From assembly GCA_021158845.1 (NCBI GenBank), contig JAGGSY010000021.1, positions 1 to 10,350 of the forward strand: a DNA stretch of 10,350 nt. Reading direction: 5' to 3'. The position numbers and the translations under genes are program-made. The notes under the pieces are model-generated. The model saw only the letters and a list, made by a program, of their open reading frames with translations, ran no database searches and was not told the origin of the DNA. Below are positions 1 through 6,560 of this stretch, piece by piece (within the stretch, counting starts at the first letter, position 1; every line of letters starts with the position of its first letter). Source of the stretch: Caldisericia bacterium. GTDB taxonomy: Bacteria > Caldisericota > Caldisericia > B22-G15.

Positions 1-825
1 CCTCTTTATCTCTTCCCATCTCTCCTCCACATCTTTATCTGTTCTAAGAACCTCGTCTTTAAAGACATGGGGATGCCTTCTTACAAGTTTCTTAAGTAGA
101 GTATCAATTACATCAGTTATATTGAATTCATCTCTCTCCCTTCCAATCTCACATTGAAAAATTATGTGAAGAAGTACATCTCCAAGTTCTTCAACAAAAT
201 TATCTAAATCACCTTCCTTCTCAGCTTTAACTACCTCTTCCACTTCATCAATGAAATACTTCATAAGTGAAGACCTTGTTTGTTTTCTGTCCCACGGACA
301 CTCTTTTCTTAAGACCTTCATTGTTTCAAGTAAGACATAGAACAACTCTTCCTCTTTATCCGGATATATAACAGGGATTAACTCCTCAACTTCATAAATA
401 AAACTCTCCTGAGATAGTGTTTCTACACCACTTCCTCTTTTATTTCTAACCATCTTTATACTATCTTCGGCACTAAAACCCTTCCAGATGTAATAAACCG
501 AAAGCATTGTCCCAGTTCTTCCAATTCCAGCACGGCAATGGACAAGCACAGGTTGCCCCCATACCTCCATTAGTTTCGCCCATTTTAAAAATTTCTTAAC
601 TTGAGAAAGAGAAGGAACTCCAAAATCACCTATAGGCAGGTGAAGATGCCTGAATCTATACTTCTCAATTAAGGACTTTGAAACATCCTCTTCAGTTAAT
701 GTAACTATAGCTCTTATGCCAACACTTTTTAAAAATTTGAAATGTTCCTCTGTATATGGAAAATCTGAGGCGGCAATTTTATCCTTCTCAACCCAGGAAA
801 AATTTGAAAAAGGGAAGGTTTTCAT
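1..825 (-). CDS. Dual-specificity phosphatase fused to MazG pyrophosphohydrolase (3' end outside window)
   Basis: An uninterrupted reading frame of 275 codons runs from the ATG at 825 to the left edge, so the C-terminus is missing. Residues 1-150 look like a DUSP23-type dual-specificity phosphatase: NFSWV near the start, general-acid Asp67 in a GDFGVPS segment, and the P-loop HCRAGIGRTG at 96-105 with nucleophile Cys97 and Arg103. Residues about 160-275 look like a MazG NTP pyrophosphohydrolase: CPWDRKQT at 176-183, metal-binding acidic residues Glu194, Glu197, Glu213 and Asp216 (an EExxE-ExxD pattern with Asp193 in the first place), RRHPHVF at 249-255 and a WEEIK segment. MazG hydrolyses nucleoside triphosphates to monophosphate plus pyrophosphate; the phosphatase target is unknown. 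No in-frame start with a ribosome site precedes the MazG part, so it is a true fusion in this sequence. The ATG overlaps the preceding stop by one base (TAATG), implying translational coupling. Domain calls are firm; the joint function is unknown. Confidence 0.9.
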   Translation of the reverse strand, partial: MKTFPFSNFSWVEKDKIAASDFPYTEEHFKFLKSVGIRAIVTLTEEDVSKSLIEKYRFRHLHLPIGDFGVPSLSQVKKFLKWAKLMEVWGQPVLVHCRAGIGRTGTMLSVYYIWKGFSAEDSIKMVRNKRGSGVETLSQESFIYEVEELIPVIYPDKEEELFYVLLETMKVLRKECPWDRKQTRSSLMKYFIDEVEEVVKAEKEGDLDNFVEELGDVLLHIIFQCEIGRERDEFNITDVIDTLLKKLVRRHPHVFKDEVLRTDKDVEERWEEIKR

Positions 826-1304
826 TACCAGAGTTCCTCTTTTATAGGGATCTTTCTTCCATCCTTTTCAAAGTATGTTTTTAATGCATCAACAAATTGT
901 TTTGAGAAAGGAATCATAAATGCTGCCCTTTCCACCTTTCCATCCTTTTCAAAGTAAAATGCAAGAGACTTCCAATATAGGGGTAAACCTTTATGGTTAT
1001 CTGTAATAGCTATATACATTAACTTATCCTTAGGTATAGTTAATTCTCTATTGTCAAATCTTCCTTTGTAGAATATCCTGTCCTTAAATAGGAATATCTG
1101 ACCACTTGATCTTAATAACCCTCCAGGCTCTGATTGAAGACCAAAGAAGTATGTCCCATGTGCTTTAAATATAATTTTTTCATCTTTAAACCTTTCCTTA
1201 AGATGGTGTACATCCTGTTGCTTCCACCACATATAAAGAATCATCACGACTATTACTATAACAGGAATAAGATAGTCTGAATTTATTTTCAAGAAACTAA
1301 CCAT
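825..1304 (-). CDS. Membrane-anchored protein with possible PH-like domain, unknown function
   Basis: This 159-residue protein has one N-terminal membrane segment (about residues 11-28, Ile/Val-rich and ending in WWK) followed by a soluble part of about 125 residues. The soluble part alternates short beta-like stretches (GQIFLFKDRIFYKG, ELTIPKDKLMYIAI, SLAFYFEKDG, AAFMIPF) and ends in a helix, an order like bacterial PH/GRAM-type domains; this is inference from pattern only. The ATG at 1304 is preferred because GAAGGAG ends 5 bases before it; a GTG at 1310 in the same frame would overlap that site. The gene begins just after the stop of the upstream membrane protein and its own stop overlaps the ATG of the phosphatase-MazG gene, so the three genes are probably co-translated. 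The sequence does not identify a function. Confidence 0.75.
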   Translation of the reverse strand: MVSFLKINSDYLIPVIVIVVMILYMWWKQQDVHHLKERFKDEKIIFKAHGTYFFGLQSEPGGLLRSSGQIFLFKDRIFYKGRFDNRELTIPKDKLMYIAITDNHKGLPLYWKSLAFYFEKDGKVERAAFMIPFSKQFVDALKTYFEKDGRKIPIKEELW

Positions 1305-1314
1305 ATACACTCCT

Positions 1315-1695
1315 TCATTTCAACTTTGAAAGAAAATAGATTATCTTTCTCTTCTCATATCCATATCCGATACCCTTCTTTCTTCCAAGGGCTCTGAGGA
1401 GAGCTTCTGCTATCTCTTCATCACTCTTTCCTCTCTTTCTTAATTTCCTTATATAATCCTTGTTCATCTCCAGAAGTTTCATGTATCCTTTGTTTTCATT
1501 GGACCAAGAGGAGAAGAAAGCAACAAGAGATGTAAGAAATCCGAAGCCAACTATTACATATATATCGTATCTTCTATCTGAATAGAGATATTTTAATAGA
1601 TACTTTGGGTGTCCAGACCAAAAAATAAGATAAAAGGTAAAGGAAAAAAGTAAAATAACAAAAACTATATATAAATATCTTCCAACCTTTTTCAA
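1315..1695 (-). CDS. Small two-helix membrane protein, unknown function
   Basis: A 126-residue protein with two predicted membrane helices, about residues 7-26 and 45-63, and a basic cytoplasmic tail of about 60 residues. The tail holds a helical stretch, KRGKSDEEIAEALLRALG, then a Lys/Arg-rich end. The start is TTG at 1695, with AGGAGG at 1705-1710, 9 bases upstream; no ATG fits. The gene sits 74 bases after the permease stop and just downstream of the permease terminator, with no clear promoter of its own. Its TGA stop overlaps the ribosome site of the next gene. It is not recognised as a known family; being first in a run with a membrane-anchored protein and the phosphatase-MazG fusion suggests a shared job, which is inference. 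Confidence 0.7.
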   Translation of the reverse strand: MKKVGRYLYIVFVILLFSFTFYLIFWSGHPKYLLKYLYSDRRYDIYVIVGFGFLTSLVAFFSSWSNENKGYMKLLEMNKDYIRKLRKRGKSDEEIAEALLRALGRKKGIGYGYEKRKIIYFLSKLK

Positions 1696-1704
1696 GCTTC
1701 TCTA

Positions 1705-1710
1705 CCTCCT
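1705..1710 (-). promoter_or_regulatory. Ribosome binding site deciding a TTG start
   Basis: AGGAGG lies 9 bases before the TTG at 1695 and is the reason to accept this non-ATG start for the small two-helix membrane protein. It directly follows the U-rich tail of the terminator hairpin. Confidence 0.75.
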
Positions 1711-1749
1711 TTATAAATGAAAAGAGGGTGGACTTTTCCACCCTCTTTT
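1711..1749 (-). terminator. Rho-independent terminator of the permease gene
   Basis: A perfect 12-bp inverted repeat (AAAAGAGGGTGG and CCACCCTCTTTT, arms 1738-1749 and 1720-1731) with a 6-base loop starts 20 bases after the permease stop. In the minus-strand transcript the 3' arm ends in UUUU followed by CAUUUAU, giving a U-rich tail. The plus-strand reading also ends in UUUUAUA, so the hairpin could stop transcription both ways, but no plus-strand gene points into it. The downstream gene begins only 25 bases beyond, so leakage through this hairpin may help express it. Confidence 0.85.
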
Positions 1750-1768
1750 ATACCATAACTAACCCTTT

Positions 1769-3298
1769 CTACTTCTGCACCCTTTCAAATCCTTTAAGCT
1801 TTGCCTCTTCTCCTTCCTTCATCTGTGCCCATTCTCTCTCTGCCTCTTCCCAAGCTTCTGGCGTTGCCTCCTTCTCCCAGACAGTTAGACCTCTCTCCTC
1901 TCTTGTTGCTCCAGGAAGTAGGTTATCAAGCACTATAGCAAAGAGTGCTGAAACCGCCATTCCTGTTGTAAGAATGGTCTGAACAATGTTTGCCAATACG
2001 CCACCCTTTATTGGATTTGCATTAAAGTATGCAGGGAATGATAGTCCAGAGAATAGGGATATACCAAGAATAAATAGGTTTCTTGAATTATTAAGGTTTA
2101 CAAATTGAAGGTTTGAAAGTCCTACTGCAGCAATTAAACCAAACAGTCCAACATACATAGCACCTACTACTGGATCTGGAAGTGTTGCAAGAACAGCACC
2201 AACCTTAGCAATAAATGGAATTATAATCATCAAGGTTGCACCTGCTCTGATTGCTCTACGAGATGCAACCCTTGTAATTCCTATTGCTCCAATATTTTCA
2301 GAGTAAGAGGTTGTTCCGTTTCCACTCTGGAGAATTCCGGCGATGAGACAACCAACTCCCTCTGCACCAAGACCATAAGATATCATCTTTTCAGTTGGAA
2401 CTGGTGCCTCAGATATTCTTGCGCAGGAGTAGTAATCACCAATGGACTCAACCATGGATGCAATGTAACCTGCAAGCATTCCTATGGTAGCGGAAAGGGT
2501 AAGAGATGAAAGTTCAGGAAATCCCCACTTGAATGGAATAATTGGTCTAACCCAGAACCAAGGTGAGGTCTTAATCAGCTGAAGTCCCCTGGTTAAGTTT
2601 GCTGCGTTATCCGGTGGAATCCAACCAGCAAGTGTTCCAATAAGTGCTGCAATCCATCCTGTTGCAACAGCAAGGATAACTGGGAATAAGAGGAAAACTC
2701 TTGAATATCTTGAGAAAACTTGAGAGTACAAAATAAGTGCAACAAGAGTAATAATTGAAATTGTCCAATTGGATGCCATTTTTGGTGCACCAACTCCATA
2801 GAGTGAAAGACCTATCATTGTAATCGTCGGAGCAATTGAAAGAGGTCCAATTAACCTTTTTATGTAACCCATCAATCCACTATAACCAAGAATAATTTCA
2901 AAGAATGAACCAAACATGATTGCAGCAGCAACCTGCTGAATCATAATCTGCCAATTTCCGCCTTGAGCTGAAACCATACCAATGGTAGCAAAGGTTGGTC
3001 CAAGGAATGAGAAGCTACCACCCTGAACAATTGGGAGTTTGTTTCCAATTAACTGCTGAATCCATGTTGCTATTCCACTTGCAAGGAATACTGTAGCAAT
3101 TAAAAGAGCGAGTTCTTGAGGTGGAAATCCCATTGCACCACCAACTAAAAGAGGAATACTTACGGTAGCACCGAACATGGTTAGATAATGCTGAAAACCG
3201 AGAGCAAATGCTAATGGCCATCTTGGCTTACTTCCGATTGGGTAAAGTACCCAACCTGTTACACGCCAATCAGTAGTTTGAGTCTGCTCATTTGCCAT
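1769..3298 (-). CDS. NCS2-family nucleobase permease (uracil/xanthine type)
   Basis: A 509-residue polytopic membrane protein of the nucleobase-cation symporter-2 (nucleobase-ascorbate) family, which imports uracil, xanthine or related bases with protons. Family marks: GFQHYLTMFGA in the first helix (Gln36-His37), the broken-helix segment GNKLPIVQGGSFSF at 85-98, ESIGDYYS at 284-291 with the conserved substrate-site glutamate Glu284, and the signature ENIGAIGITR at 334-343. Glu-Asn at the head of that signature is as in UraA-type uracil carriers, whereas Gln-Asn is typical of xanthine/urate carriers. The 284-342 region, with GDYYSCARISEAP, otherwise looks like the animal SVCT branch. A hydrophilic tail of about 45 residues (465-509), rich in Glu and Trp, is longer than usual. 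The ATG has AAGGAGG 9 bases upstream. The gene stands alone with its own promoter and terminator. Family certain; substrate unproven, uracil favoured. Confidence 0.95.
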   Translation of the reverse strand: MANEQTQTTDWRVTGWVLYPIGSKPRWPLAFALGFQHYLTMFGATVSIPLLVGGAMGFPPQELALLIATVFLASGIATWIQQLIGNKLPIVQGGSFSFLGPTFATIGMVSAQGGNWQIMIQQVAAAIMFGSFFEIILGYSGLMGYIKRLIGPLSIAPTITMIGLSLYGVGAPKMASNWTISIITLVALILYSQVFSRYSRVFLLFPVILAVATGWIAALIGTLAGWIPPDNAANLTRGLQLIKTSPWFWVRPIIPFKWGFPELSSLTLSATIGMLAGYIASMVESIGDYYSCARISEAPVPTEKMISYGLGAEGVGCLIAGILQSGNGTTSYSENIGAIGITRVASRRAIRAGATLMIIIPFIAKVGAVLATLPDPVVGAMYVGLFGLIAAVGLSNLQFVNLNNSRNLFILGISLFSGLSFPAYFNANPIKGGVLANIVQTILTTGMAVSALFAIVLDNLLPGATREERGLTVWEKEATPEAWEEAEREWAQMKEGEEAKLKGFERVQK

Positions 3299-3321
3299 TT
3301 TTACTTCCCTCCTTCAAAGAA

Positions 3322-3337
3322 TTGTTTTTAAAAACAA
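3322..3337. repeat. 16-bp perfect palindrome in the permease leader
   Basis: TTGTTTTTAAAAACAA is a perfect palindrome within the 5' leader of the permease mRNA, 24 bases before its ATG. It is all A/T apart from one G and one C, so as RNA it would be a weak hairpin; it could be an operator for a dimeric repressor or simply AT-rich chance. It is upstream of the ribosome site and does not cover it. Confidence 0.4.
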
Positions 3338-3371
3338 AAATTAAATAAAATTTTACCGTCCTCTCTCAACC

Positions 3372-3378
3372 TCCTTTC
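3372..3378 (-). promoter_or_regulatory. Extra Shine-Dalgarno-like site in the permease leader
   Basis: AAGGAGG lies about 15 bases after the predicted transcription start and some 75 bases before the permease ATG. No usable start codon follows at proper spacing: a TTG abuts it directly, giving a 13-codon frame at best. It could mark a short leader peptide, a ribosome standby site, or the remains of a lost gene. The rest of the 142-base gap (3299-3440) holds only AT-rich sequence besides the promoter and the palindrome; I see no recognisable riboswitch. Confidence 0.3.
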
Positions 3379-3400
3379 ATGAAATTATCTTTGTAAAAAA

Positions 3401-3429
3401 ATTTTATAAAAATAAATATAATTTGTCAA
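3401..3429 (-). promoter_or_regulatory. Sigma-70-type promoter for the permease gene
   Basis: The -35 box TTGACA (3424-3429) is a perfect consensus; the -10 box TAAAAT (3401-3406) matches 5 of 6; the spacer is 17 bases. The start of transcription is expected near 3394, leaving a leader of about 95 bases before the ATG. The -35 box begins only 11 bases after the malG stop codon, and no GC-rich hairpin separates them, so transcripts from the sugar operon may also run into the permease. Confidence 0.8.
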
Positions 3430-3440
3430 GTATTTGTTGG

Positions 3441-4274
3441 CTATCCTTTAATGGCTCCTGCGGTAAGTCCTTGAACAATATATCTTTGGAATATTAAAGT
3501 AAGTATGACGAGGGGAATAGAGGCTATTGCAGAGGTAGCCATAATCTGGCCCCATGGAATCTCTCCATGAAGTCCCTCAAAAAGAGCAATACCTACTGGA
3601 ATGGTGCGTGCATGATAATCACTGGTTAAAAGAAGGGCAAACATGAATTCATTAAAAGCGGAGATAAAGACAAGAAGAGAAGTGGAAAAAACACCTGGAG
3701 CAGCTAAAGGTATAATGACTTTTATTAAAGTTTGCATCCTTGTCGCTCCATCCAGCATAGCAGCTTCATCCAAATCTATAGGTAGCTGTGAAAAATAACT
3801 CACAAGTATCCATAAAGAAATTGGCATAACCCAGGCAGTATAAGGAAAAATAAGTGCTTGATATGTATTTATCCAACCTATCTTTGTCATTAATTTAAAT
3901 AGATAACCAACGATACTTATCTGTGGAAACATTGAAACAGCAAGTATTCCAATTATTATAAATACTTTTCCTCTAAATTTTATTCTTGATACTGCATAAG
4001 CTGCGACACTGGCGATTGTAACTGCCAGAACAGTAACAACTACAGCAACAATTAGACTGTTTTTAAAATAATTCATCACATGAAGATCATGTGTTCCAAT
4101 AACTTCTCTATAATGCTGAAGGGTAAAAATAAAAGGAATTTCCTTTGAGGCAAGGAAATTTGGGAATTTCGCAAAGGAGACAATGATCATCCAAAAGAAT
4201 GGAGTAAGACAAATAAAAGAAGTTATAAGTGAACCAATCCATATAAACAAGATTCTTTTTCTCTTTTCACTCAT
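3441..4274 (-). CDS. malG: Trehalose/maltose ABC transporter permease, MalG type
   Basis: A 277-residue inner-membrane subunit of a carbohydrate importer (CUT1 class). It has six predicted helices, the first at about 9-33, and the cytoplasmic EAA loop that docks on the ATPase: EAAMLDGA at 170-177 followed by IIPLAAPG at 187-194. The C-terminus, GLTAGAIKG, is the ending typical of MalG-like subunits. Length is normal for the family. It pairs with the MalF-type subunit encoded just upstream; their reading frames overlap by 8 bases (ATGAGTGA), so translation is probably coupled, and AGAGGG lies 8 bases before the ATG. It is the last gene of the sugar operon. Substrate is inferred from the adjacent binding protein and TreT. 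Confidence 0.93.
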   Translation of the reverse strand: MSEKRKRILFIWIGSLITSFICLTPFFWMIIVSFAKFPNFLASKEIPFIFTLQHYREVIGTHDLHVMNYFKNSLIVAVVVTVLAVTIASVAAYAVSRIKFRGKVFIIIGILAVSMFPQISIVGYLFKLMTKIGWINTYQALIFPYTAWVMPISLWILVSYFSQLPIDLDEAAMLDGATRMQTLIKVIIPLAAPGVFSTSLLVFISAFNEFMFALLLTSDYHARTIPVGIALFEGLHGEIPWGQIMATSAIASIPLVILTLIFQRYIVQGLTAGAIKG

Positions 4275-5193
4275 TTTTTAAACCCTCTCTAAAACGACCA
4301 AGTTTAAGATATAGCACTGTAAAGAGAAAGATGAGGAGGAATGTAAAAACAGAGACAGAAGAACCATAACCAAAATCACCAAGGATATAAGCTTTAAAAC
4401 CATAAACTGAGATAGAGGATGTAGAACCAGCTGGTCCTCCACCAGTTAAAACATATATTAAATCAAATATACGAAGTGAATCAATTGTTCTGAAAATCAG
4501 AGCAATAATTATAACAGGTCTCAGTAGAGGAAGGGTGATCTTGAAAAATTCTTGAGTCATAGAAGCACCATCTACCCTCGCAGCTTCATATATAGATTCA
4601 GGAATAGATTGCAAACCTGCCAAGAAAAGTATCGCCATAAAGGGAGCAGTTTTCCAAACATCTGCGATAACAATGGAGGTGAAAGCACTCGTTGGACTAC
4701 CAAGCCAATTTATTGGATGCAATGAAAGATGTATTCTCATGAAAAGATAGTTTAGAAGTCCATAATTATAGTTATATATAAGTTGCCAAGTTTTTGCAGA
4801 TACTATCGTTGGAATAGCCCAAGGTATAAGAACAATTGCCCTCATTATTCCCCTTAAACGAAACTTCTCATGAATGATAAGAGCATAGAACATGCCAAGA
4901 ATAGATTCCAAAAGTACAGATACAACGGTAAAACCCACAGTTATAAAAACAGAATGCCAAAAATTTAAATCAGAGAAAAGTCTTTTATAGTTACCAAGAC
5001 CTATAAATTTTACTGGTGGAAGAAAAGTGATGTTTCTATAAAAACTTGATATTAAGGTTCCAACAATTGGAACAAGAATTAAACCACCTACGAGAAGAAC
5101 AATGGGGGCAAGGAGGAGGTATGCAAGACGCTCCTCACGCCTCTTGTACTTCACAGAGCCTCCCTCCTTTCTCCTTTGCCCCCTCTTTTTCAT
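4267..5193 (-). CDS. malF: Trehalose/maltose ABC transporter permease, MalF type
   Basis: A 308-residue inner-membrane permease of the CUT1 carbohydrate importer class, partner of the MalG subunit. A basic N-terminus (KKRGQRRK) precedes the first helix at about 24-50; further helices follow, with the EAA loop EAARVDGA at 203-210 and ITLPLLRP at 219-226, then the MalF-family segment LTGGGPAGSTSS at 249-260. It lacks the large periplasmic P2 loop of E. coli MalF, as usual for short MalF-type proteins. The ATG at 5193 abuts the TAA of malE and has GGAGG only 4 bases away. A GTG at 5154 has AAGGAGG 8 bases upstream, and starting there would remove 13 basic residues. Both starts are possible; I kept the longer. 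Confidence 0.92.
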   Translation of the reverse strand: MKKRGQRRKEGGSVKYKRREERLAYLLLAPIVLLVGGLILVPIVGTLISSFYRNITFLPPVKFIGLGNYKRLFSDLNFWHSVFITVGFTVVSVLLESILGMFYALIIHEKFRLRGIMRAIVLIPWAIPTIVSAKTWQLIYNYNYGLLNYLFMRIHLSLHPINWLGSPTSAFTSIVIADVWKTAPFMAILFLAGLQSIPESIYEAARVDGASMTQEFFKITLPLLRPVIIIALIFRTIDSLRIFDLIYVLTGGGPAGSTSSISVYGFKAYILGDFGYGSSVSVFTFLLIFLFTVLYLKLGRFREGLKNE

Positions 5194-6534
5194 TTATCCT
5201 CCATACTCAGAAATTATTTCCTCAACCTCTTCCTGTGCTTTATTCAATGCGTCTTTTGGATCCATCTTACCTGCAATGGCAGCATTTACATACTTCTGTA
5301 TAGCATCACTGAGCTTTGTGTAATAGGGAACACCAGGTCTTGGAACAGCACCAACAAAGACATCCTTCAATGCTTTTAGATGGGGTGATTTCTCAACTAC
5401 TTCTGGATCATCATATACATCCTTTCTTCCAGGATTCCAGCCAAGATTCATAGCAAAACCTTTCTGGGTTTCAAATGACTCAACAAATTTGATGAATTCC
5501 CAGGTTGCCTCTTTACGCTTTGAATATATATTCATTCCAATATGCCATCCACCAAGAGTTGCGGCACTCTCATGTCCTGGAAAATGAGGAAGTGGAGCAA
5601 TCCCGACTTTTCCTTTAACCGGAGAATCATCTGCATTGTGAAGTCCCCATGCATAGGGCCAATTTCTCTCAAACATTGCATTTCCACTCTGGAAAGTCAT
5701 TCTAACAGGTTCCTCAGTCATTTCAGTGTATGTGTTGGGAGGTGAAATTTTATACTTGTGTATTAAGTCTCTCATAAAGGTTAATGCCTCAATATTGCTC
5801 TCTGAATTCAGAATTGGTTTTCCATCCTTATCAAGTATATTCCCTCCATTACTCACAATATACTCAAGGAAATCACATACAAGACCTTCATACTGTTTTC
5901 CCTGCCATACAAATCCCCAGAAATTTGGATTTGTCTTTCTCTCTCCTTCTTGAACTTTCTGTGCTATAGTAACAAGATCGCTCCATAGCTCTGGAGGCTT
6001 TGAAAATCCATACTTCTCAAGTAGATCTTTTCTGTAATAGAGAAGTCCTGCATCTATGTATACAGGAAGGGCACAAATTTTACCCTTGTATGTGTCAGCA
6101 AACTCCAATGTCTTCTTAAAGAAGACAGAAAGGTCATAGTTATCCTTAGATATAAAATCATCCAAAGGTGCAAGCCAATTAGATGCAGCAAACTGTCCAA
6201 CCCATGCAACATCCATAAGAAAAACATCTGGAGTAGATTCTTTACCACTTAGAGGAGTCACAAGGGTTTGCATCCTTGTAGAAGTTTCCATGGGTTGTCT
6301 TAAAAGATCAACACTAATATTTGGATTCTTCTTCTCGAATTCCTCTATAACCTTATGCCAGTAGTCAACTTCTGAGGGCGCTCCTCCTACTGCAAAGACA
6401 ATAGTAACCTTCTCTGGTTTCTCTTCTTCAGGTGGCTGAGAAGGTTGTTCTTTTTTACACCCAGTAAACATGAATGTTGAGGCAAGAGCCACAACAATCA
6501 AAAACACAAGAATTTTTGAGATTTTTTTGTACAT
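5194..6534 (-). CDS. malE: Trehalose/maltose-binding lipoprotein
   Basis: A 446-residue extracellular solute-binding protein (family 1) that captures sugar for the importer. A lipoprotein signal (basic MYKKISK, hydrophobic core, FTGC with lipidated Cys26) is followed by a Pro/Glu-rich linker at 27-42. The mature part is, from memory, strikingly like the trehalose/maltose-binding protein of Thermococcus litoralis and Pyrococcus: FAVGGAP at 47-53, PDVFLMDVAWVGQF at 102-115, PVYIDAGLLYYRKDLLEKYG at 157-176, NFWGFVWQGKQYEG at 204-217, and FERNWPYAWGLHN at 288-300. A very strong AAAGGAGGTG lies 6 bases (from GGAGG) before the ATG, fitting the high expression usual for binding proteins. It follows treT by 26 bases and abuts malF. 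Trehalose and/or maltose is the likely ligand; relatives bind both. Confidence 0.93.
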   Translation of the reverse strand: MYKKISKILVFLIVVALASTFMFTGCKKEQPSQPPEEEKPEKVTIVFAVGGAPSEVDYWHKVIEEFEKKNPNISVDLLRQPMETSTRMQTLVTPLSGKESTPDVFLMDVAWVGQFAASNWLAPLDDFISKDNYDLSVFFKKTLEFADTYKGKICALPVYIDAGLLYYRKDLLEKYGFSKPPELWSDLVTIAQKVQEGERKTNPNFWGFVWQGKQYEGLVCDFLEYIVSNGGNILDKDGKPILNSESNIEALTFMRDLIHKYKISPPNTYTEMTEEPVRMTFQSGNAMFERNWPYAWGLHNADDSPVKGKVGIAPLPHFPGHESAATLGGWHIGMNIYSKRKEATWEFIKFVESFETQKGFAMNLGWNPGRKDVYDDPEVVEKSPHLKALKDVFVGAVPRPGVPYYTKLSDAIQKYVNAAIAGKMDPKDALNKAQEEVEEIISEYGG

Positions 6535-6538
6535 AAAA

Positions 6539-6548
6539 CACCTCCTTT
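6539..6548 (-). promoter_or_regulatory. Very strong ribosome binding site of malE
   Basis: AAAGGAGGTG, nearly the full complement of the 16S rRNA 3' end, ends 4 bases before the malE ATG. It is the best site in the operon and probably lifts binding-protein output above that of treT and the permeases. Confidence 0.8.
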
Positions 6549-6560
6549 ATTTTTATAAAT

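Noticed and set aside
1728..1982. 84-codon plus-strand open frame
   Set aside because: It begins inside the terminator hairpin and runs antisense to the permease tail; low-complexity Ser-rich product with no coding evidence.
3369..3380. Tiny minus-strand frame ATG-AAA-GGA-GGT-TGA in the permease leader
   Set aside because: Four codons, with no ribosome site before its ATG; it simply contains the AAGGAGG sequence.
5046..5379. Three plus-strand open frames at the malE/malF junction
   Set aside because: Antisense to two well-supported transporter genes, mutually overlapping in different frames, with no recognisable product.
6054..6248. Minus-strand frame of 64 codons inside malE
   Set aside because: Out-of-frame shadow of the binding-protein gene, whose conserved blocks span this whole stretch.
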